A stretch of 64,000 nucleotides of DNA, from contig QKWP01000200.1 of the NCBI GenBank assembly GCA_003550325.1, positions 233,571-297,570 on the forward strand, written 5' to 3'. A program made the position numbers and the translations under genes. Position 1 is the first letter of the stretch, and every line of letters begins with the position of its first letter. A model generated the notes under the pieces. It saw only the letters and a program-made list of their open reading frames with translations. It ran no database searches and was not told where the DNA came from. Shown here one piece after another: positions 11,131 to 21,984 of this stretch. The DNA comes from Gigaspora rosea. Its lineage: Eukaryota > Glomeromycota > Glomeromycetes > Diversisporales > Gigasporaceae.

Positions 11131-12420
11131 TTAAACGATATGTTTTAAGGAAAGGTCATACCTGATAGAACGTATAACATGGGGTACCAGAGTTATAAGC
11201 AATGGTTTACGGGGGTATTTTTTGTGAGGGACCTTTTTGTCAAGATTTGCTGATAGACCAAATAGAATGGCATCAATTTTGTCTTTTTCTTGTTTATTCA
11301 CAGTTATTCTTAGTAGGCAAAAAAAGTGTTTTTCATCTTTTTTATCTTGTGATATCATACCAATAAATGAAATATTAAAGAATGTGATCCACAAAAAAAT
11401 CTTCACTAAAATATTGAGGAGAGGTTGCTTAAATTCCTTCCCCGCATCGTTTACAATTTGAGTTAATGGGATTGTTAGCGAAAAATTCTCATCACTTTTT
11501 TTCTCACTTATGTTCTCAGTTTCGTCCTCAGTTTTGTTCTCTATTAAAGGAATGATATACTCAAAGCAAAATAAAGTAGCAAAAGTTCCCCAGATACAAA
11601 TACAAGAAAAAATGATGAAAATGATAATTGTCCATTCAAAAAACAATGAATTACTACTATTAGAATCCAAATTATTGTTTCCTGTGCTATTATAGTTAAT
11701 ATCTGTACTATTAGGTTTATTTTCTGTGCCATTATAGGTAATATTTGTACTATTAGGTTTATTTTCTGTGCCATCATAGTGAATATCTGTACTATTAGTT
11801 TTAAAATTCAAATGAATATTAAGACTTTGAGTCAAGAAAACTGCAGAAGTAATACTCAGGATAAGAAAACAGAGCGCCATTAAACAAAGGATTATAGTTC
11901 GACATAATAACATATAGCGTATATTAATAATAAGTCCTTTTATAAATCGTATTGCATCGTCCACCCCTTTCTTTTCATTGTTTATTGAGTCTTGAGCAGT
12001 TTTATCATCACATTCTTCGTCGACTACTTTATTCCCGGAGAAAAAGTTTTTAAGTGACATCAGACCGCTAATTAGTGCTCCAATGCTCCCTGTCCCAAAA
12101 ATTGATGTCGAAATAATTCCCTTAGTATTTGGTATCTGGTCCTTCATTGTGTAGAGTAAAATTCCATTCCCAAGTGCCAGTATACAAAAAATACCAACAA
12201 TTATTAAACGCATACGAGAAATATTATGGAGATTTTCCAACTTTTTATATTTTCTTTTTAGTTTGATAAGTTTATATCTCCTTTCTCGCACCGTTTCCTT
12301 TTCCTCCTTTGTCCCCGTCTCATCACTTGTTAGTGAAGGGGTATCCTTTATCTCCTTTGTCCCTGTCTCATCATTTATTGTTATTAAAATGTCTTCCTGC
12401 CCATTTGTTTGCGTTCCCAT
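11131..12420 (-). CDS. Multi-pass membrane protein, 429 aa, with an Asn-glycosylation repeat loop
   Basis: This is the best intact gene of the window: a single open exon of 429 codons from the ATG at 12420. The N-terminal 50 residues are acidic and polar and contain a duplicated DETGTKE motif (about residues 17-23 and 33-39). A Lys/Arg-rich linker (about 46-60) follows. Hydrophobic segments lie at about 70-91, 101-122, 169-199, 262-293 and 335-357. The loop 208-257 holds an imperfect repeat (NSTDIHYDGTENKP, NSTNITYNGTENKP, NSTDINYNSTG) with many N-x-S/T sequons, so it probably faces outside the cytosol. A hydrophilic tail (360-429) ends the protein. Four or five membrane spans are likely. I do not recognise the family, and its transport or receptor function cannot be assigned. 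No paralogue lies in the window. Confidence 0.8.
   Translation of the reverse strand: MGTQTNGQEDILITINDETGTKEIKDTPSLTSDETGTKEEKETVRERRYKLIKLKRKYKKLENLHNISRMRLIIVGIFCILALGNGILLYTMKDQIPNTKGIISTSIFGTGSIGALISGLMSLKNFFSGNKVVDEECDDKTAQDSINNEKKGVDDAIRFIKGLIINIRYMLLCRTIILCLMALCFLILSITSAVFLTQSLNIHLNFKTNSTDIHYDGTENKPNSTNITYNGTENKPNSTDINYNSTGNNNLDSNSSNSLFFEWTIIIFIIFSCICIWGTFATLFCFEYIIPLIENKTEDETENISEKKSDENFSLTIPLTQIVNDAGKEFKQPLLNILVKIFLWITFFNISFIGMISQDKKDEKHFFCLLRITVNKQEKDKIDAILFGLSANLDKKVPHKKYPRKPLLITLVPHVIRSIRYDLSLKHIV
11690..11800 (-). repeat. 42-bp in-frame tandem repeat inside the 429-aa gene
   Basis: Three imperfect copies of a 42-bp unit (containing GTACTATTAGGTTTATTTTC on the + strand) encode the 14-residue NSTDI-x-Y-x-GTENKP repeat. 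The length is a multiple of three, so gain or loss of units would keep the frame. Each unit adds Asn-linked glycosylation sequons. Confidence 0.85.
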
Positions 12421-13940
12421 AACTTGAAAAATAGAACTTAATCGATTGTTCTTAGTTTTGCAATCTGGTTATTGATGAATTCTTATATCTTTTTTTCAAA
12501 TAAGCTAATGCAACATACTGCAATTTACTGCAACGCCTTGTATATAGGGGTTAAATTACAATTTTATATTACAAGTAATTTTCGTAAGTTTTGGAAAATT
12601 TTACAGAAATTACAATTTAACATTACATGTAATTTTACGTAAGCTTCGGAAAATTTTACATAAATTACAATTTTACATTACATGCAAATACCAGTTTCCA
12701 GTTGTCATTAATATTATGTAAATCATAATTTATAGCCGAATTAAATGTTGATATGTGCAGCCAAAAAAAATTTTTTTTACAATAATAATATAGTAACTGA
12801 GTAACGCTCTAGATTAAATCGAATATTAGATAACTTATTTATGAAGGAAGTAGGGGATCGTTTTCGGCAGGTAATATAAATTAAAAAATTAAGGGGTACA
12901 TGATAACAAAAATAAAGCAAAAAAATTTTTTCTTGGTTTTTTTTTTTTTGACATAAAAAGAATTGTAAAAATGCCTAAATATATGTAAACAAGGCCACAA
13001 CATTTATTAAAGCGAAGGATCTAAATCCTTTGCCTCGAACTGGTGACAGTAAATGTAAATATGTATACGATATTAAAAACAACTAGAAAATCATTAAACA
13101 AAAATGTAACCAAAACGCGTTTAATTGTTTACTTTATTAATTGGATCTTTTGACACGTAACTTTTTTTCAATTTATTGCTATATGGCTATTCATCATGAG
13201 TGTGTATAATACATATATTCAAAATGAAACATTTGTTTTCTAACTAATGTCATTATAATACGCACATTGATTTCGGATACGATGAATCTAAATATAGGTA
13301 TTCTCAAAAAGTGCAAGACAAAGATTAACAAAGACAAAAAATATAATTGGGGCTGCAAGGTTGAAAAGTGCACTGTTTTAATTTCTTTAATTCATATTTT
13401 AAAACATAAATATTATATTTATGTACTGTATTCTTTAGTATATGTTTTATATCCAATAAAATTTTATAAACTTAATAAAAATAATACTTAATTTTCGTAT
13501 GACTCTGCCATAAATATGTAACAAGTTAAATATGTATGCACATATACAAATGTAAACATTATTGCTTAAAAAAAAAAAAAAAAACAAATTAATGCACAAA
13601 ATATTCATACCAAAATATGTTAGTATGTGCGATACAAATAAACATTCATCTTCCGTATTACTAAGTATAGTACAATTAAAACATTCCTATTCATATAATT
13701 AGGAACTAAATAGTAATTGTTGTATAAAAATGTAAAATTACTGAAAAGACTAATACAGAATTATTGTCACAGATTATCATGAAATTAGATCATGAAATTA
13801 ATATTAAAATTAATACACGTGATTGGTTAGGGTTTATGGTGATAGCCAACGGGATTATTATAATATAGCACATATAACACGATGCATAAAAAAATTAATC
13901 GAGTTGTTCAAAGTTTATTACAAATAAAAAATAATCTATA
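12421..13940. other. Spacer with short tandem repeat
   Basis: No convincing gene was seen. At 12553-12689 there are about 2.5 copies of a 55-bp unit built on AAATTACAATTTTACATTAC followed by a TGGAAAATTTTACA part. The upstream region of the 429-aa gene lies here, but no promoter element can be named with confidence. Confidence 0.5.
12553..12689. repeat. 55-bp tandem repeat
   Basis: Two full copies and one partial copy of a unit beginning AAATTACAATTTTA and containing TTTCGTAAGTTTTGGAAAAT or its variant. The unit is itself partly self-complementary. Confidence 0.75.
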
Positions 13941-14185
13941 GCAAAGGTCTTTTTCGATTTTTAACTGTTGCCCTATCTTGTTTAGTGCGTGAGTGTAGCC
14001 CAGATTTGCATGAGGAGAACATCTTACTGCTTTGCGAACACAAAGTAAAATTTCTAATCATGTTCTATAATTGGATGTTTTACTTTGTATTCGCAACGCA
14101 GGAGAATAAACTCCTCATGCAATCTGGACTACACTTGACGCACTAAACAAGTTAGGGCAGCTGTTAAAATTGAAAAAGACCTCTG
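13941..14185. mobile_element. MITE with about 75-bp inverted ends, TA target
   Basis: The left arm begins GCAAAGGTCTTTTTCGATTT. The right arm is its reverse complement with few changes, ending AAAAAGACCTCTGC. Both arms contain CTTGTTTAGTGCGT and GCATGAGGAG (or complements). TA lies on each side (13939-13940 and 14186-14187). The centre is about 95 bp and non-coding. Tc1/mariner-like by its TA target. Confidence 0.85.
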
Positions 14186-14187
14186 CT

Positions 14188-15154
14188 AGAATCTATTAAA
14201 CATATGGAATGTTACATAAGAATGCTTTTATTTATTTATTTTATTTTATTTTAAGATTAGTGAAAATCTTGGCGTTAAATCAATTTCATGAAAATCCAAT
14301 TTCTTTTAATAACCTCATTGATAACTATCATCGCATGTAATACTTAGATCTGTGTGAGATCCATCCTACTTCATCGGCAATTACACGCAACTAATCAAAT
14401 GTCGACCCTAACCTATATTATGTCAGTTAAATAAACATCCGGTGAAATGACTGTCGGTGCTGAATTGTTGCTTAAAAAAATTAATTTAATTACTATTAGA
14501 AAATGTAAAATATTATTTATAATGAATTATTATTGGGATTAAGTTTGCTTCAATTAGGTCGAATTATACATGCAAATGAACTATAATTTTGTAATCACAG
14601 ACATATTTAAAGATATATATAATTAAAATTGAAATTACAGTAGATAGAAAATCTATAATAGGTTCGCGATGAATATTACAATATGTTTTATAAATAAAAT
14701 TATTGTTTAAAAACCAAATTTATCTTACTTTAGTACAATTGGTAGCATTTACGAACCAATTGACCATGGAGATATAAATACAACAACTATATAACAATAC
14801 TGTTTTATATTTTTTCCTTATGTAGTTAATCACTTTGTTTTACGATCATTCACCACTCTCTACTAATAAATGTAATCATAAACAACGCTGCTCTTAATTA
14901 AGAAATAAGAAAAGCATGTAAGAATATTCTAAAGTCCAATTATTTATACAGTAGATTGTTCATTTAATTAGTACATGTATTGATTTGGTTTTGCTAACGC
15001 ATCCATAATATGTTTTAATTTCTTAGTTATTTTGAATTGTTTCAAAATCAAACTCCGTAACAAAAAAAAAAATCTGTATTAAATATCACACCAAAAAGAA
15101 CAAACCACATTTACAGCACGCAAGCTAACTCTATTGAACTAGAACATTATGCAA
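14188..15154. other. AT-rich spacer
   Basis: No gene or clear repeat was seen apart from a TTTATTTATTTTATTTTATT run near 14230. Confidence 0.5.
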
Positions 15155-15412
15155 TTATACGACATATATACCATTCATATGTTCACGATAAGATAATTCT
15201 TTTGTAGATACATCCGTATAATATTCCGATTCAAAATATACATTTTTTATTACAATAAATGCAAGAAGTAACCAATGCAAATTTTTATTTAAATTAAATC
15301 CGTTTTTAGAAAATTGAAAAATCTGTATAGAAGCAACTTCCTTTTTACTTTCATTAACCTGAATTATTATGGAAAATTGAATAGCATTATAGATTTCGTC
15401 ATAATATTTCAA
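15155..15412 (-). CDS. Possible exon or small ORF, 85 codons
   Basis: This open frame begins with a TTG, not an ATG, and the frame stays open a few codons further upstream. It is therefore more likely the 3' exon of a gene, or chance. The product has a charged N-terminal half, a hydrophobic segment (HWLLLAFIVIKNVYF) and a polar end. There is no paralogue in the window and no recognisable domain. Confidence 0.22.
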   Translation of the reverse strand: MKYYDEIYNAIQFSIIIQVNESKKEVASIQIFQFSKNGFNLNKNLHWLLLAFIVIKNVYFESEYYTDVSTKELSYREHMNGIYVV

Positions 15413-15960
15413 ATGACAAAAAAAGGGTTCATTTCACGCCCCAATTTAAATTTGTACCATCAAGTCGTCGAATTATTCCAAATAGGGGGATAAATTATAG
15501 CAGATCCGAATAGTATCTGGTATAGATTTAAAAATTCTATACGGATCTGCCATACCTGATACTGATCTTTTAAAACAGGCGGATCACGTGACATATTGTT
15601 TTGCTTTAACATTAAAGGATCTAATAGGTAAAATCACTTCTCCGTCATTCTTTGTTAATTCTCCAAGATAGGCTTAGACTACAATTTTTTTGTATTTTTC
15701 ACGTTTTATCCGGGTTCATTAAATTTTATCAATGATTGGTTTATTGTCACATGATCTGCTCGCTTTAAGGCCTCCCAAAATAAGAATTTAATCCGACATT
15801 TGAACGTACGTACGTTCGTACGTAGTTCACCCGCAAAAAAATTACCGCAACCGTAACGTAAGAATGTCTCTTTAAAAAAATTGCTAATAACTCAAATTTA
15901 ACTATGTACTGCTTTCTGCGCTATAACAAAAAAAATTCCTTGCGATTTTCAGTATAAACT
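15413..15960. other. Spacer with palindromic patches
   Basis: No gene was seen. A GC-richer part at 15480-15770 contains a local inverted pair (GCAGATCCGAATAG and CGGATCTGC), and 15810-15826 holds the self-complementary CGTACGTACGTTCGTACG. A segment at 15905-15955 (CTTTCTGCGCTATAACAAAA then TTCCTTGCGATTTT) recurs in altered form at about 32065-32095 and 34960-35000. Confidence 0.45.
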
Positions 15961-16149
15961 ATGCCTCCTCCTAACTCTAATACTAATAAAAAAGACAATG
16001 CATATGGCTTTAAATTTTTCGCTTTATTTGATTGTTTTGATTTTACATTACAGTGTGCGGAAAATTTTTATGGGAAAGCTACTGTTACGGCTGGTTGGGA
16101 GAGCAATGTGCCGATCGCACAGTTTAGCTCCAGTCACAACTTAAGTTAG
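15961..16149 (+). CDS. Possible small protein, 62 aa
   Basis: This ORF starts at an ATG and begins MPPPNSNTNKK, with Phe-rich middle (FKFFALFDCFDF) and an ordinary-looking end. The amino-acid mix is plausible for protein, but it is short, unconserved within the window, and lies next to a dispersed repeat. It could be a first exon. No family is recognised. Confidence 0.28.
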   Translation: MPPPNSNTNKKDNAYGFKFFALFDCFDFTLQCAENFYGKATVTAGWESNVPIAQFSSSHNLS

Positions 16150-16189
16150 TTTATTATTAAATGACAGTTTCTTATTAATTCGTATTCAG

Positions 16190-16720
16190 GAGATAGTTGA
16201 AGCCTGAGATGAATTTTATTAAGGTGAAAACATATGCTTTAAATACTTTCTGAGTTATTAAGAACTACTGCGCTATATTCTTTGTGTTAACAACGCTGCT
16301 TCACAGCATTGCGCGAACTGCAATGTTCGATAGAAGCCTACTACGTCCTAACTATAATAATTTCTACTCTTCTTAACGAACTAATAATTAAAGACCAACA
16401 ATAACCTGGCTAGCCTACAATCCTTGCAACAAATAATTGGTTTCTCCACCCATCGCATGCAAACAACTCCCGGGAACAATTCATTATCTCCAAGCCTCCG
16501 CCATAACTAATGATGCTTGACGAAACTATTTTCGCACTGACGAAATTGTTTCTTCTATTCGTCTGACGAACCTTGACGATTGACGAAACTACAGACGCTT
16601 GACGAAACTATAGACGATTGACGAAACTATAGACGATTGAGATGGGCTTCATACGTGCTGAGAAAGTGTGGGCTTATTGAGATAATTAAAACTAACTAAC
16701 TAATCTAACTAATGCAAAAT
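16190..16720. repeat. Dispersed repeat plus GACGAAAC minisatellite
   Basis: The segment 16230-16505 matches 7640-7975 (shared CTTTCTGAGTTATTAAGAAC, CAAACAACTCC and AAGCCTCCGCCA). From 16505 to 16645 there is a degenerate minisatellite of about 19-22 bp built on TGACGAAACTATAGACGAT. A related minisatellite with the same lead-in (TAATGATGC-TGAC) lies at 62945-63510. No gene was seen. Confidence 0.65.
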
Positions 16721-18087
16721 ACAACAATTGTCCCAAGATTCCTTAACTTTGAACCGGTAGGCAGAAAGAGGCTGGAAAGATTTGGTCCGGGTCTCAAGGT
16801 TAATAGGGTCTTGCTACGGCATCTTAGTTTACTCAATTCTACTTGTGGTTCTTATCTTCCAATACATTCTTAATATTAATTCTATAGTTCTAACTTCTTA
16901 ATTCTGAAATTGTAGGATTCGAATATTCAATTTCAATCGTGACTCGGTTCACGATTTCACGTGCATCGGATAACGAGGCCCGGTATTGAATGAAATAGAC
17001 CGGATTTATATGATAATTTTCTGAATATTCGCTAAAATCTATGTTAAATTTTATCAAGAAGTAAAGAGACTAACTTTTTTTGGAGATCCTATTAAATCAA
17101 TAAATAATGACATTAAGATTTTTTTTTGATTTTTGACGGTTTCAAAAGGTTCATCTTTTTTGGAAAGGTTTAATATTTGGATTTTGAAACTGATTCCATA
17201 ATTCGTAAATATTTTTAACCTTTAATTTATATAATCAACAATTTTTTAATACTATGCATTAATATTTTGTTGTTTAAATAATTATTTAGCGATTAAATTG
17301 AAGTATTCCTTTGGTTTGTGACTTATGAATTTCATGATCACGTGACCTTTTCTTTAAAAAAAATCTTGAATATACGACGTAGTATGATTAATTTTTCGGT
17401 TAGCATCACTTTCCAGCACTCTCAGGGGGCAAATGAAACGAACAAATAAAATAAACAAACTATTTTTAATGTAGTAAATCTATTATAACGAATTAACTTC
17501 AAGCTAAATTTAGTCTAGAGATTCTAGTTGAGTTGCCGATAAATTTGATTCAGTAGTTAACATTACATTTCTCGTATAAAAGAGAGGAGCAAAAATAAAT
17601 AAATGAATAAATAAATAAAGAAATAAATAAATATATATATATTGCATTCATCCGAGAAAAGAACTTCACATGTACGTGCAGGAAATCTAAAACCTTAATA
17701 TTTCTATGTATAAGATGCATAAACAAGCAGCACTTCGAAAATAAAATTTCCTAAATTATCGATCTCAATAAGCGAAGGGTCAAGAACTTTGCATAAAAAC
17801 AATAAGCAAAGAACTATATGTATGTAATAGCATGTTATTGAGAATGACAAATTTAGTTTATCCTCAATGAGTTAGTTAACCTTTATTCTATATAAAGTAA
17901 TTAAAGTTTTTAGATTTCCCGTCACCGTACAACTTTTACCATTTTACTGGGTAATACAAACCCCGATTTTGTAAATAAACTAATCGTCGCTATTTTCAAA
18001 TTACCAGTTACAGGCTGAGTGCGTGAGATAAAAATTTAGGGTTAGGGCCTTAACGTTAGAGTCTATCGGGTTAGATTGATGCTTACT
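16721..18087. other. Spacer, right end duplicated at 40480-40548
   Basis: No gene was seen. There is a GC-richer patch at 16740-16830, an AATAAATAAATA microsatellite at 17595-17640, and at 17990-18087 a stretch collinear with the compact block near 40480-40548 (both contain GTTAGGGCCTTAA). Confidence 0.5.
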
Positions 18088-18837
18088 ATATGGGGTGTGG
18101 TCAATTAAAACAGCCCATTTTTACAATTTTTTGAAAAACGAGTTTTTATTAGATTCATATAAATTTTGACATGATTGACATTTTTCAATTATAAATGAAA
18201 GTCGATATGCATAATAAAAAATCAAGATAATGTAAAAGAAAAATTACATGAAGCTGCGTAGAGCCAGCACATCACGAGGTTACCCGATAGTCACATGTTA
18301 TCTTTAGCCAATCAAAATCGTGAAATTTGATTAATCCCGGATCAGTCCGAAAATCAAAACAAATGATTAAACTCTCAAAATTAGGGTTGGGGCACGGTAA
18401 AAATTTTGGGCATGCCCCTAGGGGGCATGCCTCGGGCTGAGGCATGCCCTCTCTTATTGTGCCCCGGGCATGCCCCATATATATAAATCATATGATATGT
18501 AGTATAGCAAGCTTTGATTCTGATTGGTTAATTACTAAATTATTATCATATATTGTACTATATATTATTTGATTTTAACTACTTTTATTCTACCTATATT
18601 AAAAACAATTCAGAAAATAGAGAAATAAATTAAAAGTCAGTGATGAAATACACTTTTTGTCTTATAGATTAAATATTCCATATAATTATAGATTTTTTAA
18701 CAAAGTTTTAAAAGCTACAATATATTAGATATAGAGTATATATAGGATTTATATAATTATATGCTATGTTCTTTATCTTTTATACTCCATATACATATTA
18801 CTTTATTGATAGTTAACAATTTTTTAATTCATTTATG

Positions 18838-19250
18838 TTATTTATTTTTTATTTTGTTATTAAATATAATATATATTGATTGATAAATAAATTCAAGTTT
18901 TTTTTAACCAAATACACAATGATAATACACAGTGGCTCTCGATATAACGTAGTACCTTGGGCACATAGTGAGAAATTTTTTAAAATTCGCTTTATCGTGA
19001 GTTTATTAGTAAATCCATTATATCAAGTAGTATTTATTATGATGTGGATTTGAACCTTGATCCATTATATCAAGATTTTACTTAGTCTCCGTTATATCAA
19101 GAGTCCGTTATATCAAGAGCCACTGTGTAGTTATCAGAATTAATAAAATTTGTTTTGAATTATGTTATTTATTTTTTATTTTGTTATTAAATATAATATA
19201 TATTGATTGATAAATAAATTCAAGTTTTTTTTAACCAAATACACAATGAT
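18838..19250. repeat. Tandem duplication, one copy split by a MITE
   Basis: A segment of about 120 bp, starting GTTATTTATTTTTTATTTTG and containing CCAAATACACAATGATAATA, occurs at 18838-18927 and again at 19163-19253. In the first copy the MITE 18928-19127 interrupts it at TA; in the second copy the same join is uninterrupted (GATAATAGTTATC). Confidence 0.85.
18928..19127. mobile_element. 200-bp Tc1/mariner-like (pogo/Tigger-type) MITE, TSD TA
   Basis: The ends are CACAGTGGCTCTCGATATAA and, inverted, TTATATCAAGAGCCACTGTG. TA flanks both sides (18926-18927 and 19128-19129). CAGT-initial ends with a TCGATATAAC-type motif are typical of pogo/Tigger-like elements. Several CGTTATATCAAG-like copies inside give it a repetitive right half. 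Confidence 0.85.
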
Positions 19251-19507
19251 AATAGTTATCAGAATTAATAAAATTTGGTTTGAATTTATTTTTATTAGCC
19301 AACCAGATTTTGTATTACCAAATGATTCACAAAAATTGGCCAATTAATGCATACCAATTCACATGATTCAGATTTATAATCACATGATAGGGGCATGCCT
19401 TTTGGCTCAAAGGCATGCCCCAGGCATGCCCTGGGACACTATGCCCCAACCTACTCAAAATAAGATATATGTAAAAATGGGCTGTTTTAATTGACCACAC
19501 CCCATAT

Positions 19508-20444
19508 GCTCGTCATTTTTAATTAGTGTACTACTATCAACTTAAACATTGGTTTTGCATATTTTCTCTTTTTTCTTCTTTTGCACTTGTTTGGATTTTT
19601 CATCAGGCTGATCCGGAATAGTCAAACTTTGTACTCTCCGATTGGCTATTTCCTCTCCAGGTATTGTACATATTACCCACACAAATAAGTGGATGCCAAT
19701 TTTTACAGCCAAAATTCTCGTGATCTAGTGCAGCGATCCCAGATCGGAATTGTGGGTTTAGTAATCCCCCCAATCCTATTGGTCGAATGCCTCATTGAAT
19801 GAAATAAATCACTGATTGGATGGCTTAAAAGTTAATGTAAAAAAGTATCGATTCGAATAATTGGTTTGTAATTGTTATTTCTGAAATATTTTTTCTTACT
19901 CATTAACATTAGTTTCTAGTTCTTCATAATCGAATAATAAAACACTTCTCAGCTCTTTTTCAACAGTTTTTCTTGAATTGTTTCATCGTAACCTGAAATA
20001 AAAATATATGAGAAGACAAGCAATTAGAAAATAAAATCTTAACTTCATTTTTATTTTTATTTAGTTATTTTTATTTTGTTATTTTTTTTATTTTTATTTT
20101 TTTAATTCGTTTTGATTTTATTTTTTAAATTATTTATTTTAAATTATTTTATTTAAATTATCTTATTTTAAACAATTTAAATTATTTTATTTTATTTAAA
20201 TTATTTTATTTTATTTAAATTATTTTATTTTAAGTTTTTTTTTTAATTTAAATTATTTTTTTATTCTATATTTGCCATATAACTGAGAAATAACGCATAG
20301 GAGTTATTTCAAATTTCAGCTAGAATTAAGCTTAATTTAGGCCAAAATTCTAAACAACCCTCTATCATGTTATTTCATGGCTATACAGTATTTTATTATT
20401 TTTAATTTATACTTTTTTTATATATTCATTTTATCGGGGAATAT
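19508..20444. other. Spacer with low-complexity tract
   Basis: No gene was seen. A long low-complexity tract of T with A (TTTTATTTTATTTAAATTAT-like) occupies about 20040-20270. Just upstream of the D remnant, around 20377, a short open frame is hydrophobic and not convincing. Confidence 0.5.
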
Positions 20445-20956
20445 CAAAGAGAAGGGGGAGTGTGATGTTAACCGAAAATTAACTTCAAATGGTCTAAAAG
20501 ATGAACTACTTGCAGCTCATCATTCATCAATTAGCCTACTTATGCTAAAATATATATCGAAAAAAGATTGTAATGACCTTATCAACAATTGATATGTTTA
20601 AACTTGCCAAAAACATAGATTATTATCAATTTTCAGATGAAAGCTAAAGGAATTGAAATAGATTTTAGAGAATTAAAGATTGAAGAGAAGTTCATTAAAG
20701 CAAAACAAAACATTTTAGATGAAAAAGAGAGGGACATAATCGGAGAAGTTGGTTACCATCTATTAAAAGAATCAAGATTTTAAATTGTTGCAATGCATTT
20801 CAAAAATATTTTTATCAGATGTTTGGAAGCTCCCATTTCATGAATTTATAAATTTTTAATGATTAAAGATCATCAATTCAAATTATCAGCAATGAAATAA
20901 ATTGGTACATCGCTTATCAGAAGCTATGTAAAACCTGAATGCGAGTACCCCAAGTA
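20445..20956 (+). pseudogene. D remnant, copy 2 (best preserved)
   Basis: This copy keeps the longest readable pieces: DELLAAHHSSISLLMLKYIS followed by KKDCNDLINN (about 20505-20590), then in another frame AKNIDYYQFSDE, then KAKGIEIDFRELKIEEKFIK and DEKERDIIGEVGYHLLKES. Stops and frame changes separate them. It is interrupted near 20957 by a 2.27-kb insertion; its continuation resumes at about 23230 (CCATGGCTTGTACCCTCTAC). The family is unknown to me; the pattern is polar and helical, without catalytic motifs. Confidence 0.5.
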
Positions 20957-21019
20957 TATATGGCAGCGAAATTATAGTGGCAATTTCTACATTCGGCAGT
21001 AGAAATTGTTGAAATAATT

Positions 21020-21230
21020 TCATAAAAATTTTTTAAGATTAAAAATTCTGAATTAAATTTCAATTGTTGAAATTAATTTTAATACAAAAATTAACAGTTG
21101 AAATTAAATCAACTGTTGAAATTAAATTAATAGTTGAAATTAATCAATAGTTGAAATTAAACCAATAGTTGAAATTGTTGAAATTAAATTAACTGTTGAA
21201 ATTAAAATTAACAGTTTAAGGGTTCTCAAG
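21020..21230. repeat. Subterminal GTTGAAATTAA array
   Basis: About eight degenerate copies of a 17-20-bp unit with core AGTTGAAATTAA. A reverse-complement array stands at the other end of the same element (23037-23215), giving long but imperfect inverted ends. Confidence 0.75.
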
Positions 21231-21984
21231 CATTTCTTCAAAGTGATTAGTTAATTAAAGAGATCATGCACAAGTACTACAATTAATTGAAGTAATACTA
21301 ATAGCAATTTTGTCAAAAGTTTTTGTTGCAAAACGCAGTTTTAAATTTTAGTACAACTATTATAGTTTATAATTATCTTTTTTAGTCATTGCGATAATAA
21401 AATCGATTGGCTGAAAAATTTATTTTTTACCAATTAAAAATTCAATACGCCAAGTCTGGAAGTTATAATCTAAATGCTCAAAGTTTTATTTTTTCTGTTA
21501 TAGCTAAGATATCTAGAGTTATGGCCCAAATTTTTTTTTAACCCTCAATATTACTACATTGTTTTTACTTTATTTGAAATCAAAACCAAAATTCATTTAA
21601 CTTACATCAATTAAATTTGGAATCAGGCTTTCTTTTTATTTGGGACCAAAAATTTAATAAGGTAGCTGCACAATACTGTTGACAAGCTTAACAAAAGTTT
21701 AGTATGATACTTGATTTACTACAAATTAACATATGATACTGTATATATTTAAGGCTGATTTGGTACTATCGTGATAAAACAATTGTTAAATTGTGATGAC
21801 ATTCTTAATCATAACTTGCTCATCAAGATATTAGTAGATTATATTAGAAGTTTTAAAAAATGAATGTTTTAACAGTTTATTAATACTAACTAATAAATTA
21901 TTTACATTCTAGCCTATATGTGTCCAGTATTATATAATATAATTAATCAAGTATAAAATTTTAATATTATATTGTGTTTATTCA

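Larger units (their letters stand above)
18382..19453. mobile_element. hAT-like element, TSD CTCAAAAT
   Basis: It begins TAGGGTTGGGGCA and ends TGCCCCAACCTA, with perfect 8-bp flanks CTCAAAAT at 18374-18381 and 19454-19461. The subterminal regions are packed with GGGGCATGCC and GGCATGCCCC motifs in both orientations, which could be transposase-binding repeats. The interior is AT-rich and carries a further MITE plus a tandem duplication. There is no transposase ORF. Confidence 0.88.
18088..19507. mobile_element. 1.4-kb element, ATATGGGGTGTGGTCAATTA ends
   Basis: The two ends are inverted for about 38 bp: ATATGGGGTGTGGTCAATTA on the left and TAATTGACCACACCCCATAT on the right. The empty site can be read near 40548-40556, where the same flanks are contiguous. 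The interior holds a nested hAT element (18382-19453), and its own subterminal DNA resembles the MITE at 63091-63395. No transposase is visible. Confidence 0.82.

Noticed and set aside
16190-16510. Possible LTR of a retrotransposon (shared with 7640-7975)
   Set aside because: The two copies share text, but no paired LTRs, primer-binding site, polypurine tract or gag/pol coding sequence was found between or beside them.
18272-18478. Open frame on the - strand (68 codons) rich in Cys and Pro
   Set aside because: It is produced by the GGGGCATGCC motifs of the hAT terminus and is not conserved as protein.
19030-19060. GGATTTGAACC, resembling a tRNA T-arm in reverse
   Set aside because: It lies inside the 200-bp CACAGTGG MITE; no acceptor or anticodon stem can be built around it.
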